DNA of 64,000 nucleotides from Sarcina ventriculi (GTDB taxonomy: Bacteria; Bacillota; Clostridia; Clostridiales; Clostridiaceae), in the NCBI RefSeq assembly GCF_900456775.1, contig NZ_UAUL01000011.1:62001-126000 (forward strand). Direction: 5' to 3'. Each line of letters starts with the position of its first letter. Position 1 is the first letter of the stretch. The translations under genes and the position numbers were made by a program. Below, piece by piece: positions 37,797 through 46,023 of the stretch. The notes below the pieces were generated by a model. The model was not told where the DNA came from. It saw nothing but the letters and a program-made list of their open reading frames with translations, and did no database searches.

Positions 37797-38392
37797 GAAA
37801 ATTCGATTTAGTAATAAGGATTATATTCGGAGTGCTTTCAGCTTTTATGTTTATTCTTGGATTAACTATACAAGATAGCAATAAAATTTCTTGTATAGTA
37901 GGTTTCATAGCCATTTTGATATTATTTATTTTTGATATTAATACTGAAAAAATTTTTAAACTTTCTAAAAGTAATCCTAAAGTAGCTACAATTAAATTAA
38001 TTACTAGATTTAATATAGGTATAATAACATTAGTAGCTTTAATTATAACTTTAAATCCTATTAAATCCATACCTCAAAAGAAACTTGATATAATAGTTGG
38101 AGTAGTTGTTGGATTATATATTTTAGTTTTTGGAAATTTAGCTCCTAAAATTCCTTTTAACAGATATTTAGGATTTAGGCTTCCTTGGACTATAAGAGAT
38201 GAGGAAACTTGGAGAGTAGCCCATAAAATTTTAGGATATGTATCTTTTCCAAGTGGAATAATTGCTATTATAGGATCAATTTATTTTAATATGAATCAGG
38301 TCATTACATTAACAACATGTTTATTAATTATTATACCTAGTGTATATTCTGGATATTTTTATTATAAAAAGATGAAAAAATTTGCAAATTAG
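37793..38392 (+). CDS. SdpI-like membrane protein (immunity/signal type)
   Basis: 199 residues with six predicted transmembrane helices. The C-terminal half carries the SdpI family signature NRYLGFRLPWTIRDEETWR and AHKILGYVSFPSG. In B. subtilis SdpI gives immunity to the SdpC toxin and sequesters SdpR. No sdpA, sdpB or sdpC gene is in the window, so this is an orphan sensor/immunity unit. The ATG overlaps the repressor's stop by 4 bases. Confidence 0.88.
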   Translation: MRKFDLVIRIIFGVLSAFMFILGLTIQDSNKISCIVGFIAILILFIFDINTEKIFKLSKSNPKVATIKLITRFNIGIITLVALIITLNPIKSIPQKKLDIIVGVVVGLYILVFGNLAPKIPFNRYLGFRLPWTIRDEETWRVAHKILGYVSFPSGIIAIIGSIYFNMNQVITLTTCLLIIIPSVYSGYFYYKKMKKFAN

Positions 38393-38477
38393 AAATATTT
38401 TAATATTTTATTGTAGATGATTATATAATTATGTATAATGGTAAATAAAGGGAATTAATAAACTGGGAGATGATATA

Positions 38478-38753
38478 ATGGCTTTAACATCAGAAGATTA
38501 TTTATTAGAATTAGAAAAAGAAATAATGGGATCAGATTATTATAAAATATTAGAAATTAATACTAAAGAAACAAAGAGAAGAAATAATATAGAAGTTTTA
38601 GAAAACATAGATGAAATAAGTGATAGAATTTCAAAAATAGAAGAAAATTTAAATAAAATAAGCAATGAACAGAAAAAAGAAAAGAACTATGTTTTATTTG
38701 GGATACTTTTAAATTTAATATTAAATATAATTTTAATGTTGATTATTATATAA
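38478..38753 (+). CDS. Small coiled-coil protein with C-terminal membrane anchor, 91 aa
   Basis: Starts MALTSEDYLLELEKEIMG after GGGAGATGAT. Residues about 40-65 form a coiled coil (ISDRISKIEENLNKISNEQKK) and about 70-91 a transmembrane helix at the very C-terminus (tail-anchored look). No known domain. A second tiny membrane protein gene begins 15 bases after its stop, so the two are likely co-expressed. Confidence 0.65.
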   Translation: MALTSEDYLLELEKEIMGSDYYKILEINTKETKRRNNIEVLENIDEISDRISKIEENLNKISNEQKKEKNYVLFGILLNLILNIILMLIII

Positions 38754-38768
38754 TTATAAGGGGAAGTT

Positions 38769-38918
38769 ATGAAAAATAAAACAGAAAAAGCTCTTTTAAT
38801 ATGTATTTGTTTAACTATATTTTTTTCTTTAGGGATAATAATATTTATGTTTTTAAATAAAGATACTAATAAAATTGTTTTAAATAGAAAGTATTATAAT
38901 GAAAATATATTAAATTAA
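38769..38918 (+). CDS. Tiny single-pass membrane protein, 49 aa
   Basis: ATG 38769 follows AAGGGGAAG. The product begins MKNKTEKALLICICL, has one hydrophobic helix (about 9-32) with two Cys, then a short polar tail ending YYNENILN. Starts just after the preceding coiled-coil gene and is closed by a strong terminator, which supports it being real. Function unknown. Confidence 0.55.
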   Translation: MKNKTEKALLICICLTIFFSLGIIIFMFLNKDTNKIVLNRKYYNENILN

Positions 38919-38924
38919 AAATTT

Positions 38925-38965
38925 AAACCCAATAATTAAGTAATTTAATTATTGGGTTTGTTTTT
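38925..38965 (+). terminator. Terminator of the small membrane-protein pair
   Basis: AAACCCAATAATTAA (38925-38939) pairs with TTAATTATTGGGTTT (38945-38959), then GTTTTTG. Confidence 0.9.
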
Positions 38966-39005
38966 GTATTTAGTATTTTATTTAAAATACTCGTAAATAA
39001 AAACT

Positions 39006-39043
39006 ATAAAAATAGGAAGAAAAGATTTTATTTTCTTCCTATT
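39006..39043 (-). terminator. Terminator of the permease gene (minus strand)
   Basis: AATAGGAAGAAAA (39011-39023) pairs with TTTTCTTCCTATT (39030-39042). On the minus strand the stem is followed by TTTTT. Confidence 0.8.
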
Positions 39044-39066
39044 CACATTCTTTATATATTTAAATT

Positions 39067-40194
39067 CTAAAAAAAGATAATCAGAACCATAGCTGTTGGA
39101 ATTATTACACAAAATGCAATTAAGCTATAAAAAGCAAACTTTTTTATATAAGTTATAGGACTTGTCTTTGTTTCTGATATAACAAATTTATAAGAAATTA
39201 TACTAGCCATAGAACCTATTAATGAGAATAATCCTCCTGCATTTACACCTAATACTATAGATTTAAAATCATGTGTAAATGGTGAAAGAAGTAGTGTAAC
39301 TGGAACATTACTAATAAATTGGCTAAGTATTAGTGATATAAAATATGTATGTATTGGATCTGTTAAAAGCCCAGATACTAAAGTTTTAACAGCAGGTATT
39401 GCTGAAACATTTCCTATAAATATAAAGAATCCAGTAAATGTTATTAGTAAAGAATAATCAACTCTCTTAAATAATTTTTTATTAACAAAAAATGTAACTA
39501 CTAATATTATTATAAAAGCATATTCGTAATTAAGTAATTTAAATACTGAAGCTAATACAACTAAAAATAAAACAAAATATAAAATAGTAAGCTTTTTATG
39601 TTTTATATGAATTTCTTCAATAGCCACATCTAACTTTTTATTCTTTTGAACCAATACTAAAACTAACAAAAATATAAATGCTACTATTGCCATTGGTAGT
39701 GTAACCGCAAAAAATTCTCCAGAAGTCAAATCAAAATGTGTAAAAATGTAAAGGTTTTGCGAACTTCCCATAGGTGTTAGTGCACATCCTAAAATTGCAG
39801 CCATTGTTTGAAATACTACTAATTTTACTGGATTAAAATTAGCTTTTTTAGCTAATACTAAAGCAAGTGGAACAAAGGTAATTAAAGCAACATCATCAGT
39901 AATAAGCATTGAACTGAAGAATGTTAAAGTTACCATTATAATATAAATTCTTCTTGAACTATTATCCTTATGTAGAAGTTTTGTTCCTATGTAATCTAAT
40001 ACCTTAAACTCTTTTAACGCTGTAACAACAATCATAAGATCAAATAACAACATTAAATCTTTATAGCTAATAGAACCAAAATTTGGTCCGTTTATAAATG
40101 AAGAAGCTATAGCTAGTACTACTGATACTATTAATACAATTTCATGTTTACAAAATTCCTTAAGTTTCTGTTTATCTAAACTTTTCGAATCCAT
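39067..40194 (-). CDS. SLC13/ArsB-superfamily ion permease
   Basis: A 375-residue membrane protein with about ten transmembrane helices in two inverted halves. The first half has SMLITDDVALITFVPLALVLAKK and the hairpin TPMGSSQNLYIF; the second has FIFIGNVSAIPAV and SQFISNVPVTLLLSPF. These N-rich and P-rich re-entrant hairpins are characteristic of the ion transporter (SLC13, CitM, ArsB, NhaD) group. Anion or dicarboxylate uptake coupled to Na+ or H+ is probable; the exact ion is unknown. No arsenic genes are adjacent. GGGAG precedes the ATG. Confidence 0.82.
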   Translation of the reverse strand: MDSKSLDKQKLKEFCKHEIVLIVSVVLAIASSFINGPNFGSISYKDLMLLFDLMIVVTALKEFKVLDYIGTKLLHKDNSSRRIYIIMVTLTFFSSMLITDDVALITFVPLALVLAKKANFNPVKLVVFQTMAAILGCALTPMGSSQNLYIFTHFDLTSGEFFAVTLPMAIVAFIFLLVLVLVQKNKKLDVAIEEIHIKHKKLTILYFVLFLVVLASVFKLLNYEYAFIIILVVTFFVNKKLFKRVDYSLLITFTGFFIFIGNVSAIPAVKTLVSGLLTDPIHTYFISLILSQFISNVPVTLLLSPFTHDFKSIVLGVNAGGLFSLIGSMASIISYKFVISETKTSPITYIKKFAFYSLIAFCVIIPTAMVLIIFF

Positions 40195-40518
40195 TTATTT
40201 TCTCCCTTAATTAAAAAATCTTTTAATAAAACTGACAAGTTAATTTTAACCTAAGAAAATAATCATATCAATAACTATAAAATGTATTTATAGCCTAATA
40301 AGTATTTTTTGGAATAATTTTAAATATTGTGTTAACATTTAGGGTTTTGAAAACGTTATAATAGATAAATGTTAAAAAAATTTAACAATGCGTAATATTA
40401 ATATTACATTTGTTTAGATAAAACATTTAAGGTATTTTATAAAGATGTTTTGTTTATTTTTATAATTTAATGTATTATAAATATAGTTAAAATATAAATG
40501 ATAAGGTGATAAAGATAA
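40195..40518. other. Divergent promoter region, permease / methyltransferase
   Basis: 324 bases with no open frame carrying a ribosome site. It must contain both promoters. The single notable site is a cre-like sequence at 40348-40361, overlapping a TATAAT on the plus strand. Confidence 0.6.
40348..40361 (+). promoter_or_regulatory. Possible cre (CcpA) site
   Basis: TGAAAACGTTATAA matches the Firmicute consensus TGWAANCGNTNWCA at all fixed positions but one (A for C at position 13). It overlaps a plus-strand TATAAT at 40357-40362. It may repress either divergent gene under good carbon supply. A single near match in AT-rich DNA is weak evidence. Confidence 0.35.
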
Positions 40519-41682
40519 ATGAAAGAATTAAAAAATATAATAGATGAAATAACTTCTTCAAAAGTTATAAAAATAGTTTTAAGTAATAAAAAAAATAAAG
40601 ATTTTAAATACAATAAAATAAAATTTTCTCTTAAGGAAAATTTAAAAGGTGAATTTTATCAGATAGAAAAATATACTGATAAACAAGTTTTTCATGAAAA
40701 TATAACATTTAATGAATTAAAAGAACAAGTTTTATTCTATTTAGAAGAAAACTATAAACAAGCAGGGGTTTGGACTGAAGATTTTACTTTTGATATTAAG
40801 ATATCTAAAAAAGGAAAAATTCTTTTAAATAAGAAAAAATCAGATAATAAATCTTTGGTTAAAAAGTCTCATAATAAGGAGAAAAATTATATTCTTAAGG
40901 AAGGAATGATTATAGAACCGCTTATAGATTTAGGTATTTTCACTAAAGATGGAAAGGTTATTAATAGTAAATATGATAAATACAAACAGATAAATAGATT
41001 TATAGAAATTATAGATGATGAGGTTAAAAATAAAGATTTAAAAAAACTTACAATTTTAGATTTTGGTTGTGGTAAATCTTATTTAACCTTTATAGTTTAT
41101 TATTATTTTACTAAGATAAAAAATATAGATGTTAAAATAATTGGACTAGATCTTAAGGAAGATGTTATTAAAAAATGTAATGAGATAGCTAAGAGATATA
41201 ACTATAATAATCTTCATTTTGAGCTTGGAGATATAAATGGTTTTAAATTTAATAACAAAGTTGATATGGTCATAACACTTCATGCTTGTGATACAGCGAC
41301 AGATTATGCTTTATATAATGCTATTAAATGGGATACTAAAATGATATTCTCAGTTCCTTGTTGCCAACATGAATTTAATAAACAAATAAAGAGTGATAAA
41401 TTATCTATATTAACTAAATATGGAATAGTACAAGAGAGAGTAGCTGCTCTTATGACAGATTCAGTTAGAGCTAATCTTTTAGAAGTTCTAGGATATAAAA
41501 CTCAACTTTTAGAATTTATTGATATTTCTCATTCACCTAAAAATATTTTAATAAGAGCATCAAAGGCGAAAATATCGAAAGAAAAAAGAGAAAAAGCTTT
41601 AGATGAAGTAAAATCATTAATGGAGAATTTTAATTTAAGTCCGACATTATTTAATTTATTGCAAGATGATGGATTAATTTAA
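40519..41682 (+). CDS. SAM-dependent methyltransferase (Methyltransf_32 / GSTCD-like)
   Basis: 387 residues. The N-terminal 150 are Lys-rich and of unknown fold. The class I methyltransferase core has the SAM loop ILDFGCGKSYLTF (about 180), KIIGLDLKEDVIKKCNEIA (acidic loop), ITLHACDTATDYALY and the distinctive IFSVPCCQHE. That CCQHE motif marks the GSTCD-related family seen in Firmicutes, proposed to act on RNA or another polymer; the substrate is not established. AAGGTGAT precedes the ATG. Monocistronic. Confidence 0.82.
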   Translation: MKELKNIIDEITSSKVIKIVLSNKKNKDFKYNKIKFSLKENLKGEFYQIEKYTDKQVFHENITFNELKEQVLFYLEENYKQAGVWTEDFTFDIKISKKGKILLNKKKSDNKSLVKKSHNKEKNYILKEGMIIEPLIDLGIFTKDGKVINSKYDKYKQINRFIEIIDDEVKNKDLKKLTILDFGCGKSYLTFIVYYYFTKIKNIDVKIIGLDLKEDVIKKCNEIAKRYNYNNLHFELGDINGFKFNNKVDMVITLHACDTATDYALYNAIKWDTKMIFSVPCCQHEFNKQIKSDKLSILTKYGIVQERVAALMTDSVRANLLEVLGYKTQLLEFIDISHSPKNILIRASKAKISKEKREKALDEVKSLMENFNLSPTLFNLLQDDGLI

Positions 41683-41685
41683 ATA

Positions 41686-41712
41686 AGGAAGCTAATTTAT
41701 GCTTCCTCTTCT
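41686..41712. terminator. Weak terminator between convergent genes
   Basis: AGGAAGC (41686-41692) pairs with GCTTCCT (41701-41707), followed by the imperfect tail CTTCT. Confidence 0.5.
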
Positions 41713-41736
41713 ACCTATATCATATCATTTATATTG

Positions 41737-42303
41737 TTAAAGTTTATTTATTTTATCATTAAGTTTGCTATAGACATTATCAATCATATGCTTTTCGCTA
41801 CAATACTTGTCAAGTTCTGCAATGGGAATCCATTTAACTCCTTTTGTTTCTTCTTTATTTATGATAAGTTCATCATTTTCACAGGCTTCTAAAAGATAAG
41901 TTATATTTAAATGAAGATGTGCTGAGACAAATTTATTTTTCTTTATATGACCATTTACAGTTAATACATCTATGGAAAATATATCATCAGAAATTACGTT
42001 TATGTTTTTTAATCCTGTTTCTTCTTGAGCTTCTTTTATAGCTACTCTTAAAAAATTAGTATCGCCATCATTGTGACCTCCTGTCCATGCCCAAGAATTA
42101 TAAATTTTATGATATATCATTAAGACCTTATCACGAGTCTTGTTAATTATATATCCAGATGAAGTAAAATGCAGTATGGGGTTTTCTCTAATGAATAAAT
42201 TATTAAAATTATTAACAGCTAATAATATAAGTTCTTTATCATTTTTTTCTTGTATATTATAAGGTTTATAATTTTTTATATCTTCAATAAAAGCATTATC
42301 CAT
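41737..42303 (-). CDS. Nudix hydrolase
   Basis: 188 residues. The Nudix box is complete: G-DTNFL-R-VAIKEAQEETGL, with AGGH-type start GGHNDGD (about residue 77) and the catalytic EAQEETG. An N-terminal extension of about 45 residues (ending NNLFIRENPILHFTSSGYII) precedes the fold. It cleaves a nucleoside diphosphate linked to another group; the exact substrate cannot be told. The insert before the box and the C-terminal WIPIAELDKY fit the family. AAGGAG precedes the ATG. Confidence 0.9.
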   Translation of the reverse strand: MDNAFIEDIKNYKPYNIQEKNDKELILLAVNNFNNLFIRENPILHFTSSGYIINKTRDKVLMIYHKIYNSWAWTGGHNDGDTNFLRVAIKEAQEETGLKNINVISDDIFSIDVLTVNGHIKKNKFVSAHLHLNITYLLEACENDELIINKEETKGVKWIPIAELDKYCSEKHMIDNVYSKLNDKINKL

Positions 42304-42520
42304 TATTTATTCTCCTTAAATATAAAATTATTTATTAATTATAGATATTTTATAAAATTATACAGATGGTTTCAATAATATTAGGTTATATGATTAAACA
42401 AAGAGAATTTATTGTGATTAATATATATATGTAATGGTTTTTTATAAAATCGGTAGTATAATTATAATAAAAAGTTTCAAAAGTATTGACTATAATTAAA
42501 AAATTTATTTGGAGGACGAA

Positions 42521-43087
42521 ATGAAAACAGCCGAAGAAATGTATAAATATTGTGTAGATAATAGATTCTCAAGTGGAATTAGTAAAACAAATGCAATAAA
42601 AAATTTTTCTATAATTGAAAAACAGTTGCATAAAAATGAAAATGTATTAATTACATTTATGGGAATTCATGATTATAAACCCTTAAAAAATTATGATAGT
42701 GGATTTACATATGCTTTAACGAATGAAAGAATAATTATGGCTCATAAAAATTTAGTTAGTAAAGTGATTGAGGAACTTAAATATGAAGATTTAAGCAATA
42801 TTACACTTAAAATAGGACTTATATATGGTGTAATAACAATAGAAGCTTTTAATGAAAAATTAAAAATCGCTATTTCAAAGCCAGAGGCCAATAATATTTA
42901 TGGTAAAATCAGTAGAATTATATTAGAAATAAAAAATAAGAATAATGTTAGTAATGAACTTACAGAAAATGAAAAGGTAGTAGCTGTAAAACTAAGAGCA
43001 TTAAATGAACTTTATGAAATGAAGGCTTTAAGTGAAGATGAATTTGAAAAACAGAAATTAGAACTTTTGGCTCAATTACATTATTAA
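42521..43087 (+). CDS. PH-like (bPH) plus SHOCT domain protein
   Basis: 188 residues. A bacterial PH-like region (about 25-125: GFTYALTNERIIMAHKNL, VIEELKYEDLSNIT) is followed by a flexible stretch and a C-terminal SHOCT motif (about 157-188: KLRALNELYEMKALSEDEFEKQKLELLAQL). SHOCT segments are short oligomerisation tails in many bacterial proteins. The start is ATG 42521, 5 bases after TTGGAGGA. No transmembrane segments. Function unknown; possible membrane or stress binding. Confidence 0.78.
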   Translation: MKTAEEMYKYCVDNRFSSGISKTNAIKNFSIIEKQLHKNENVLITFMGIHDYKPLKNYDSGFTYALTNERIIMAHKNLVSKVIEELKYEDLSNITLKIGLIYGVITIEAFNEKLKIAISKPEANNIYGKISRIILEIKNKNNVSNELTENEKVVAVKLRALNELYEMKALSEDEFEKQKLELLAQLHY

Positions 43088-43210
43088 TATAAAATAGACA
43101 GATTTATATAATTACATTGAATTTATAAAGATTAATTATATAATATTATAGTAGGTATTTGGAATATTTACGTTAATTGTAGCAGTGATAATAAAGAAAG
43201 GAAAAAACAA

Positions 43211-43399
43211 ATGGGACTTTGGTATTTAGCAATATGTTTATTTTGTATAATGATGATTATCTTACTTATTCTAAATAGAAGAGTAGATACCAGAAAAACA
43301 GTTAGAAAAATATTAATAGTATTTTATATATGTTTAGCAATTGTATTTTTTGGACTATTTATATATAATACAGTTTTTCATGGGAAATTTCTTACTTAA
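43211..43399 (+). CDS. Small two-helix membrane protein, 62 aa
   Basis: MGLWYLAICLFCIMMIILLIL forms TM1. A basic loop (NRRVDTRKTVRK) and a second helix (ILIVFYICLAIVFFGLFIY) follow, with a short tail. AAAGGAA precedes the ATG. No family recognised. It is followed by a complex hairpin terminator. Its neighbour upstream encodes a PH-SHOCT protein, 124 bases away. Confidence 0.6.
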   Translation: MGLWYLAICLFCIMMIILLILNRRVDTRKTVRKILIVFYICLAIVFFGLFIYNTVFHGKFLT

Positions 43400-43438
43400 A
43401 TAAAACATAAATATAAAAAATATAATATACATAAGTTT

Positions 43439-43504
43439 AGAACTATACAATATAAATGCATTTTGATTAAAATTGCTTTAATCCTTTTGGTATAGTTCTT
43501 TTAT
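43439..43504 (+). terminator. Nested-hairpin terminator
   Basis: AGAACTATAC (43439-43448) pairs with GTATAGTTCT (43490-43499) and encloses a second stem GATTAAA/TTTAATC. A T-rich tail follows. An internal stem inside the loop is unusual among terminators here. Confidence 0.65.
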
Positions 43505-43543
43505 TTATTATTGAATAAATTTTAATTATAGGAGCAATTAATT

Positions 43544-44017
43544 ATGAAAAATATGATTTATTATAAATCACCTATTGGAAATCTTATAATAGTAGAAGAG
43601 GAAAATGCTATTATAAAATTGTGTTTTAAAGAACAAGAAATTACAAATATTAAGGATATTCAAGAATTTGAAACGCCATTATTAAAAAAGGCTAAAAAAC
43701 AATTAGAAGAATATTTTGAGGGAAAGCGAAAAAAATTTGATTTAGCCTTAAGATTAAATGGAACTAGCTTTCAAAATAAAGTATGGAAGGCTCTTTTAAA
43801 TATTCCTTATGCAAAAACTTGTAGTTATAAAGATATTGCACAAAATATAGGAAATGAGAACGCCTCAAGGGCAATTGGAAATGCGAATAATAAAAATCCA
43901 TTGCCAATATTTATTCCATGTCACAGAGTTATAGGAAGTAATGGGAAATTAATTGGTTATGCTGGAGGATTAGATATAAAGATAAAACTTTTAGAACTAG
44001 AGAGAAAAAATAAATAA
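43544..44017 (+). CDS. ogt: Methylated-DNA--protein-cysteine methyltransferase
   Basis: 157 residues, normal for the stand-alone Ogt form. The N-terminal ribonuclease-like part (YYKSPIGNLIIVEE) precedes the C-terminal active domain with FQNKVWKALLNIPYAKTCSYKDIA (split helix-turn-helix) and the acceptor loop IPCHRVIGSNG, Cys about 126. It repairs O6-alkylguanine by moving the alkyl group to this Cys, one turnover per protein. TAGGAG precedes the ATG. Confidence 0.95.
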   Translation: MKNMIYYKSPIGNLIIVEEENAIIKLCFKEQEITNIKDIQEFETPLLKKAKKQLEEYFEGKRKKFDLALRLNGTSFQNKVWKALLNIPYAKTCSYKDIAQNIGNENASRAIGNANNKNPLPIFIPCHRVIGSNGKLIGYAGGLDIKIKLLELERKNK

Positions 44018-44166
44018 AATGAAAGTGTATCTTTTCTTTCTTGAATATTAATGGTTAAATAAATATATATTTAATAAAATTAACATTAATTAAATATAGA
44101 AATTTGTCTTAAAATATAATATAGTAAGATTAATCATAGAATAATTATAGAGAGGATGTAGTTTAT

Positions 44167-45051
44167 ATGAAGCTTAAAAATTATTCAATGCTTACTAGTA
44201 TGTTAACATTAGGTCTTGCTACGTACATAGCTTATGATAATTATCAAATATCGGTAAGTGAAATAGTTGTAAAATCAAATAAAGTTCCGAAAAATTTTGT
44301 GAATTTTAAAATACTTCAATTATCTGATTTGCATTGTAAAGAATTTGGAAACAACAATATTAGACTTATAAAAAAAATTAATAAAATTAATCCTGATATA
44401 ATAATTGCAACTGGAGATATGTTTAGTACAAGTTTAGATGTAAATGAATCATTTTATAAATTATGTAATGAATTAGTTAATAAATATCCGATATATTATT
44501 CTTTGGGAAATCATGAAACCATTCTTAGAGTATCTAAATTATCAGATAGAATATGGATTGAAGATTATTTAAAAAAAATAAAAAATTTAGGTGTTTGTTT
44601 GTTAGATAATGAAATGGTATCAATAGACAGAGGTAATGAAAAAATTAATATTTATGGTTTAACTCTTCCTATGATGTTTTATAGAAGAAGATTTAATAGT
44701 GATAGAGATGAAAAGATTGAACTTAAAAGTGAGTTTATAGAAAATCTTATAGGAAAACCTAATTTGAAAGAATTTAATGTTCTTTTAGCACATAATCCGC
44801 TTAATTTTGAAGCTTATGCGAATTGGGGAAGCGATTTGATATTTTCTGGACATGTTCATGGTGGAGCTATCAGATTACCATTTGTAGGAGGATTATTGTC
44901 TCCTGAAATTTCCTTTTTACCTAAATACAAAGAAGGATTTTATATAAAAAATAATTCTATAATGATAGTTAATAGAGGACTTGGAAATTCAAGTATGCCA
45001 GTTAGAATACTTAATGGACCAGAAATGATTTTAACAATTTTGTCAAATTAA
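44167..45051 (+). CDS. Metallophosphoesterase (YkuE/YaeI-like)
   Basis: 294 residues with an N-terminal hydrophobic stretch (about 8-25), possibly an anchor. All calcineurin-like motifs are present: LQLSDLHCKEFG, IIATGDMF, LGNHET, LLAHNP and FSGHVHGGAIRLP, so the two-metal centre should be intact. The family includes UDP-diacylglucosamine-type and general phosphodiesterases of membrane lipids; the substrate here is unknown. GAGAGGATG precedes the ATG. Confidence 0.88.
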   Translation: MKLKNYSMLTSMLTLGLATYIAYDNYQISVSEIVVKSNKVPKNFVNFKILQLSDLHCKEFGNNNIRLIKKINKINPDIIIATGDMFSTSLDVNESFYKLCNELVNKYPIYYSLGNHETILRVSKLSDRIWIEDYLKKIKNLGVCLLDNEMVSIDRGNEKINIYGLTLPMMFYRRRFNSDRDEKIELKSEFIENLIGKPNLKEFNVLLAHNPLNFEAYANWGSDLIFSGHVHGGAIRLPFVGGLLSPEISFLPKYKEGFYIKNNSIMIVNRGLGNSSMPVRILNGPEMILTILSN

Positions 45052-45102
45052 ATAAAAAAATAGTTACTATAATTAATTTGTATAGTAACTATTTTTTTAT
45101 TT
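45050..45102. terminator. Long bidirectional terminator
   Basis: AAATAAAAAAATAGTTACTA pairs with TAGTAACTATTTTTTTATTT around a 9-10 base loop between the phosphoesterase and pnuC genes. Confidence 0.9.
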
Positions 45103-45103
45103 G

Positions 45104-45913
45104 TTATGTAGTAGTTTTATTTACACAATGATCTAATTCATGTTCTTTTTTCATCATTTTTCTCCATAAAATATATCCATAAGTTACTCCAATAATGTAT
45201 TGAAGAAGAGATAGTATATCAGAAAAATCTGCTACCAACATTGAAGGATTAGTTATACTAACTCCAATACTTTGTATTATAAACATTATTATAGAAATTG
45301 AATTAAATACAATCCAGAAAATCCATTGCTCAATAAATCTTTTTCCTGTTAAATATGTAGCCATTATTGTCATTACACATGTAAATGAATCTAGTATTAT
45401 TTGAGGGTCTTTTGAAATATGTATATTAAATATGTTATAAGCTATTTGAGGAAGAAAAGTTAAAAACAATCCGTAAACAATCCATATAATAATAGAACAT
45501 ATAAGTGCAATTATTAGTTGTTTTAAATTGAATTTTCTAATGATAATATCTTTAGATTTGTTTAAAGCCATATTTTTTTTCCAAGCTATGAACCCATAGA
45601 TAAGAAGAGGTAATGTTATAAATATATTTAATATAAATTGTCCATATAAATCATTATAAAGACCAATAATCCCTGTTGTTACAGCATTTATCATCCACCA
45701 AATATATCCTATAATGTGAGCTTTAGCGGTATATATGGATACAAGAACTCCAGAGAGAGTACAAACTAAACCTATTAGTCCTATAATAGTTATTACGCTA
45801 GATAAATTACCTCCTGGAATAAAGGCAGGAAGAAAAAAAGTTATTATACTGCAAATATAAAAAAATAAAAAAAATATTTTTTGAAATGGTGAAAAGTTTT
45901 TAAAAAATTTCAT
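45104..45913 (-). CDS. pnuC: Nicotinamide riboside/mononucleotide transporter PnuC
   Basis: 269 residues with seven to eight hydrophobic helices. Family features are GYIWWMINAVTTGIIGLYNDLYGQFILNIFITLPLLIYG-type core (visible as YGQFILNIF and YGFIAWKK), ATYLTGKRFIEQWIFWIVFN and the end YGYILWRKM. PnuC moves nicotinamide riboside into the cell for NAD synthesis. It is some 40 residues longer than the E. coli protein, mostly at the N-terminus. GAGAGGA precedes the ATG and touches a perfect 23-bp hairpin. Confidence 0.92.
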   Translation of the reverse strand: MKFFKNFSPFQKIFFLFFYICSIITFFLPAFIPGGNLSSVITIIGLIGLVCTLSGVLVSIYTAKAHIIGYIWWMINAVTTGIIGLYNDLYGQFILNIFITLPLLIYGFIAWKKNMALNKSKDIIIRKFNLKQLIIALICSIIIWIVYGLFLTFLPQIAYNIFNIHISKDPQIILDSFTCVMTIMATYLTGKRFIEQWIFWIVFNSISIIMFIIQSIGVSITNPSMLVADFSDILSLLQYIIGVTYGYILWRKMMKKEHELDHCVNKTTT

Positions 45914-45924
45914 TTGTGTTTCCT

Positions 45925-45974
45925 CTCGTTAGTGATAAGATATATGTCTTTACATATATCTTATCACTAACGAG
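45925..45974 (-). promoter_or_regulatory. Perfect 23-bp inverted repeat upstream of pnuC
   Basis: Plus-strand arm CTCGTTAGTGATAAGATATA extended by TGT (45925-45947) is the exact complement of 45952-45974, with a 4-base loop. On the pnuC mRNA the 3' arm ends in ACGAG, running directly into the ribosome site AGGA, and ATG begins 11 bases after the stem. It could sequester the ribosome site or serve as an operator. There is no T tail, so it is not a standard terminator. Confidence 0.75.
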
Positions 45975-46023
45975 GATATAAGTAAATATTTATAATTTTT
46001 TATTAGTACACTACTGTGAAAAA

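Noticed and set aside
45915-45980. NAD-II or similar riboswitch before pnuC
   Set aside because: The element is one simple perfect hairpin, without the conserved pseudoknot-forming bulges expected for the known pnuC-linked riboswitch. Kept instead as an unexplained inverted repeat.
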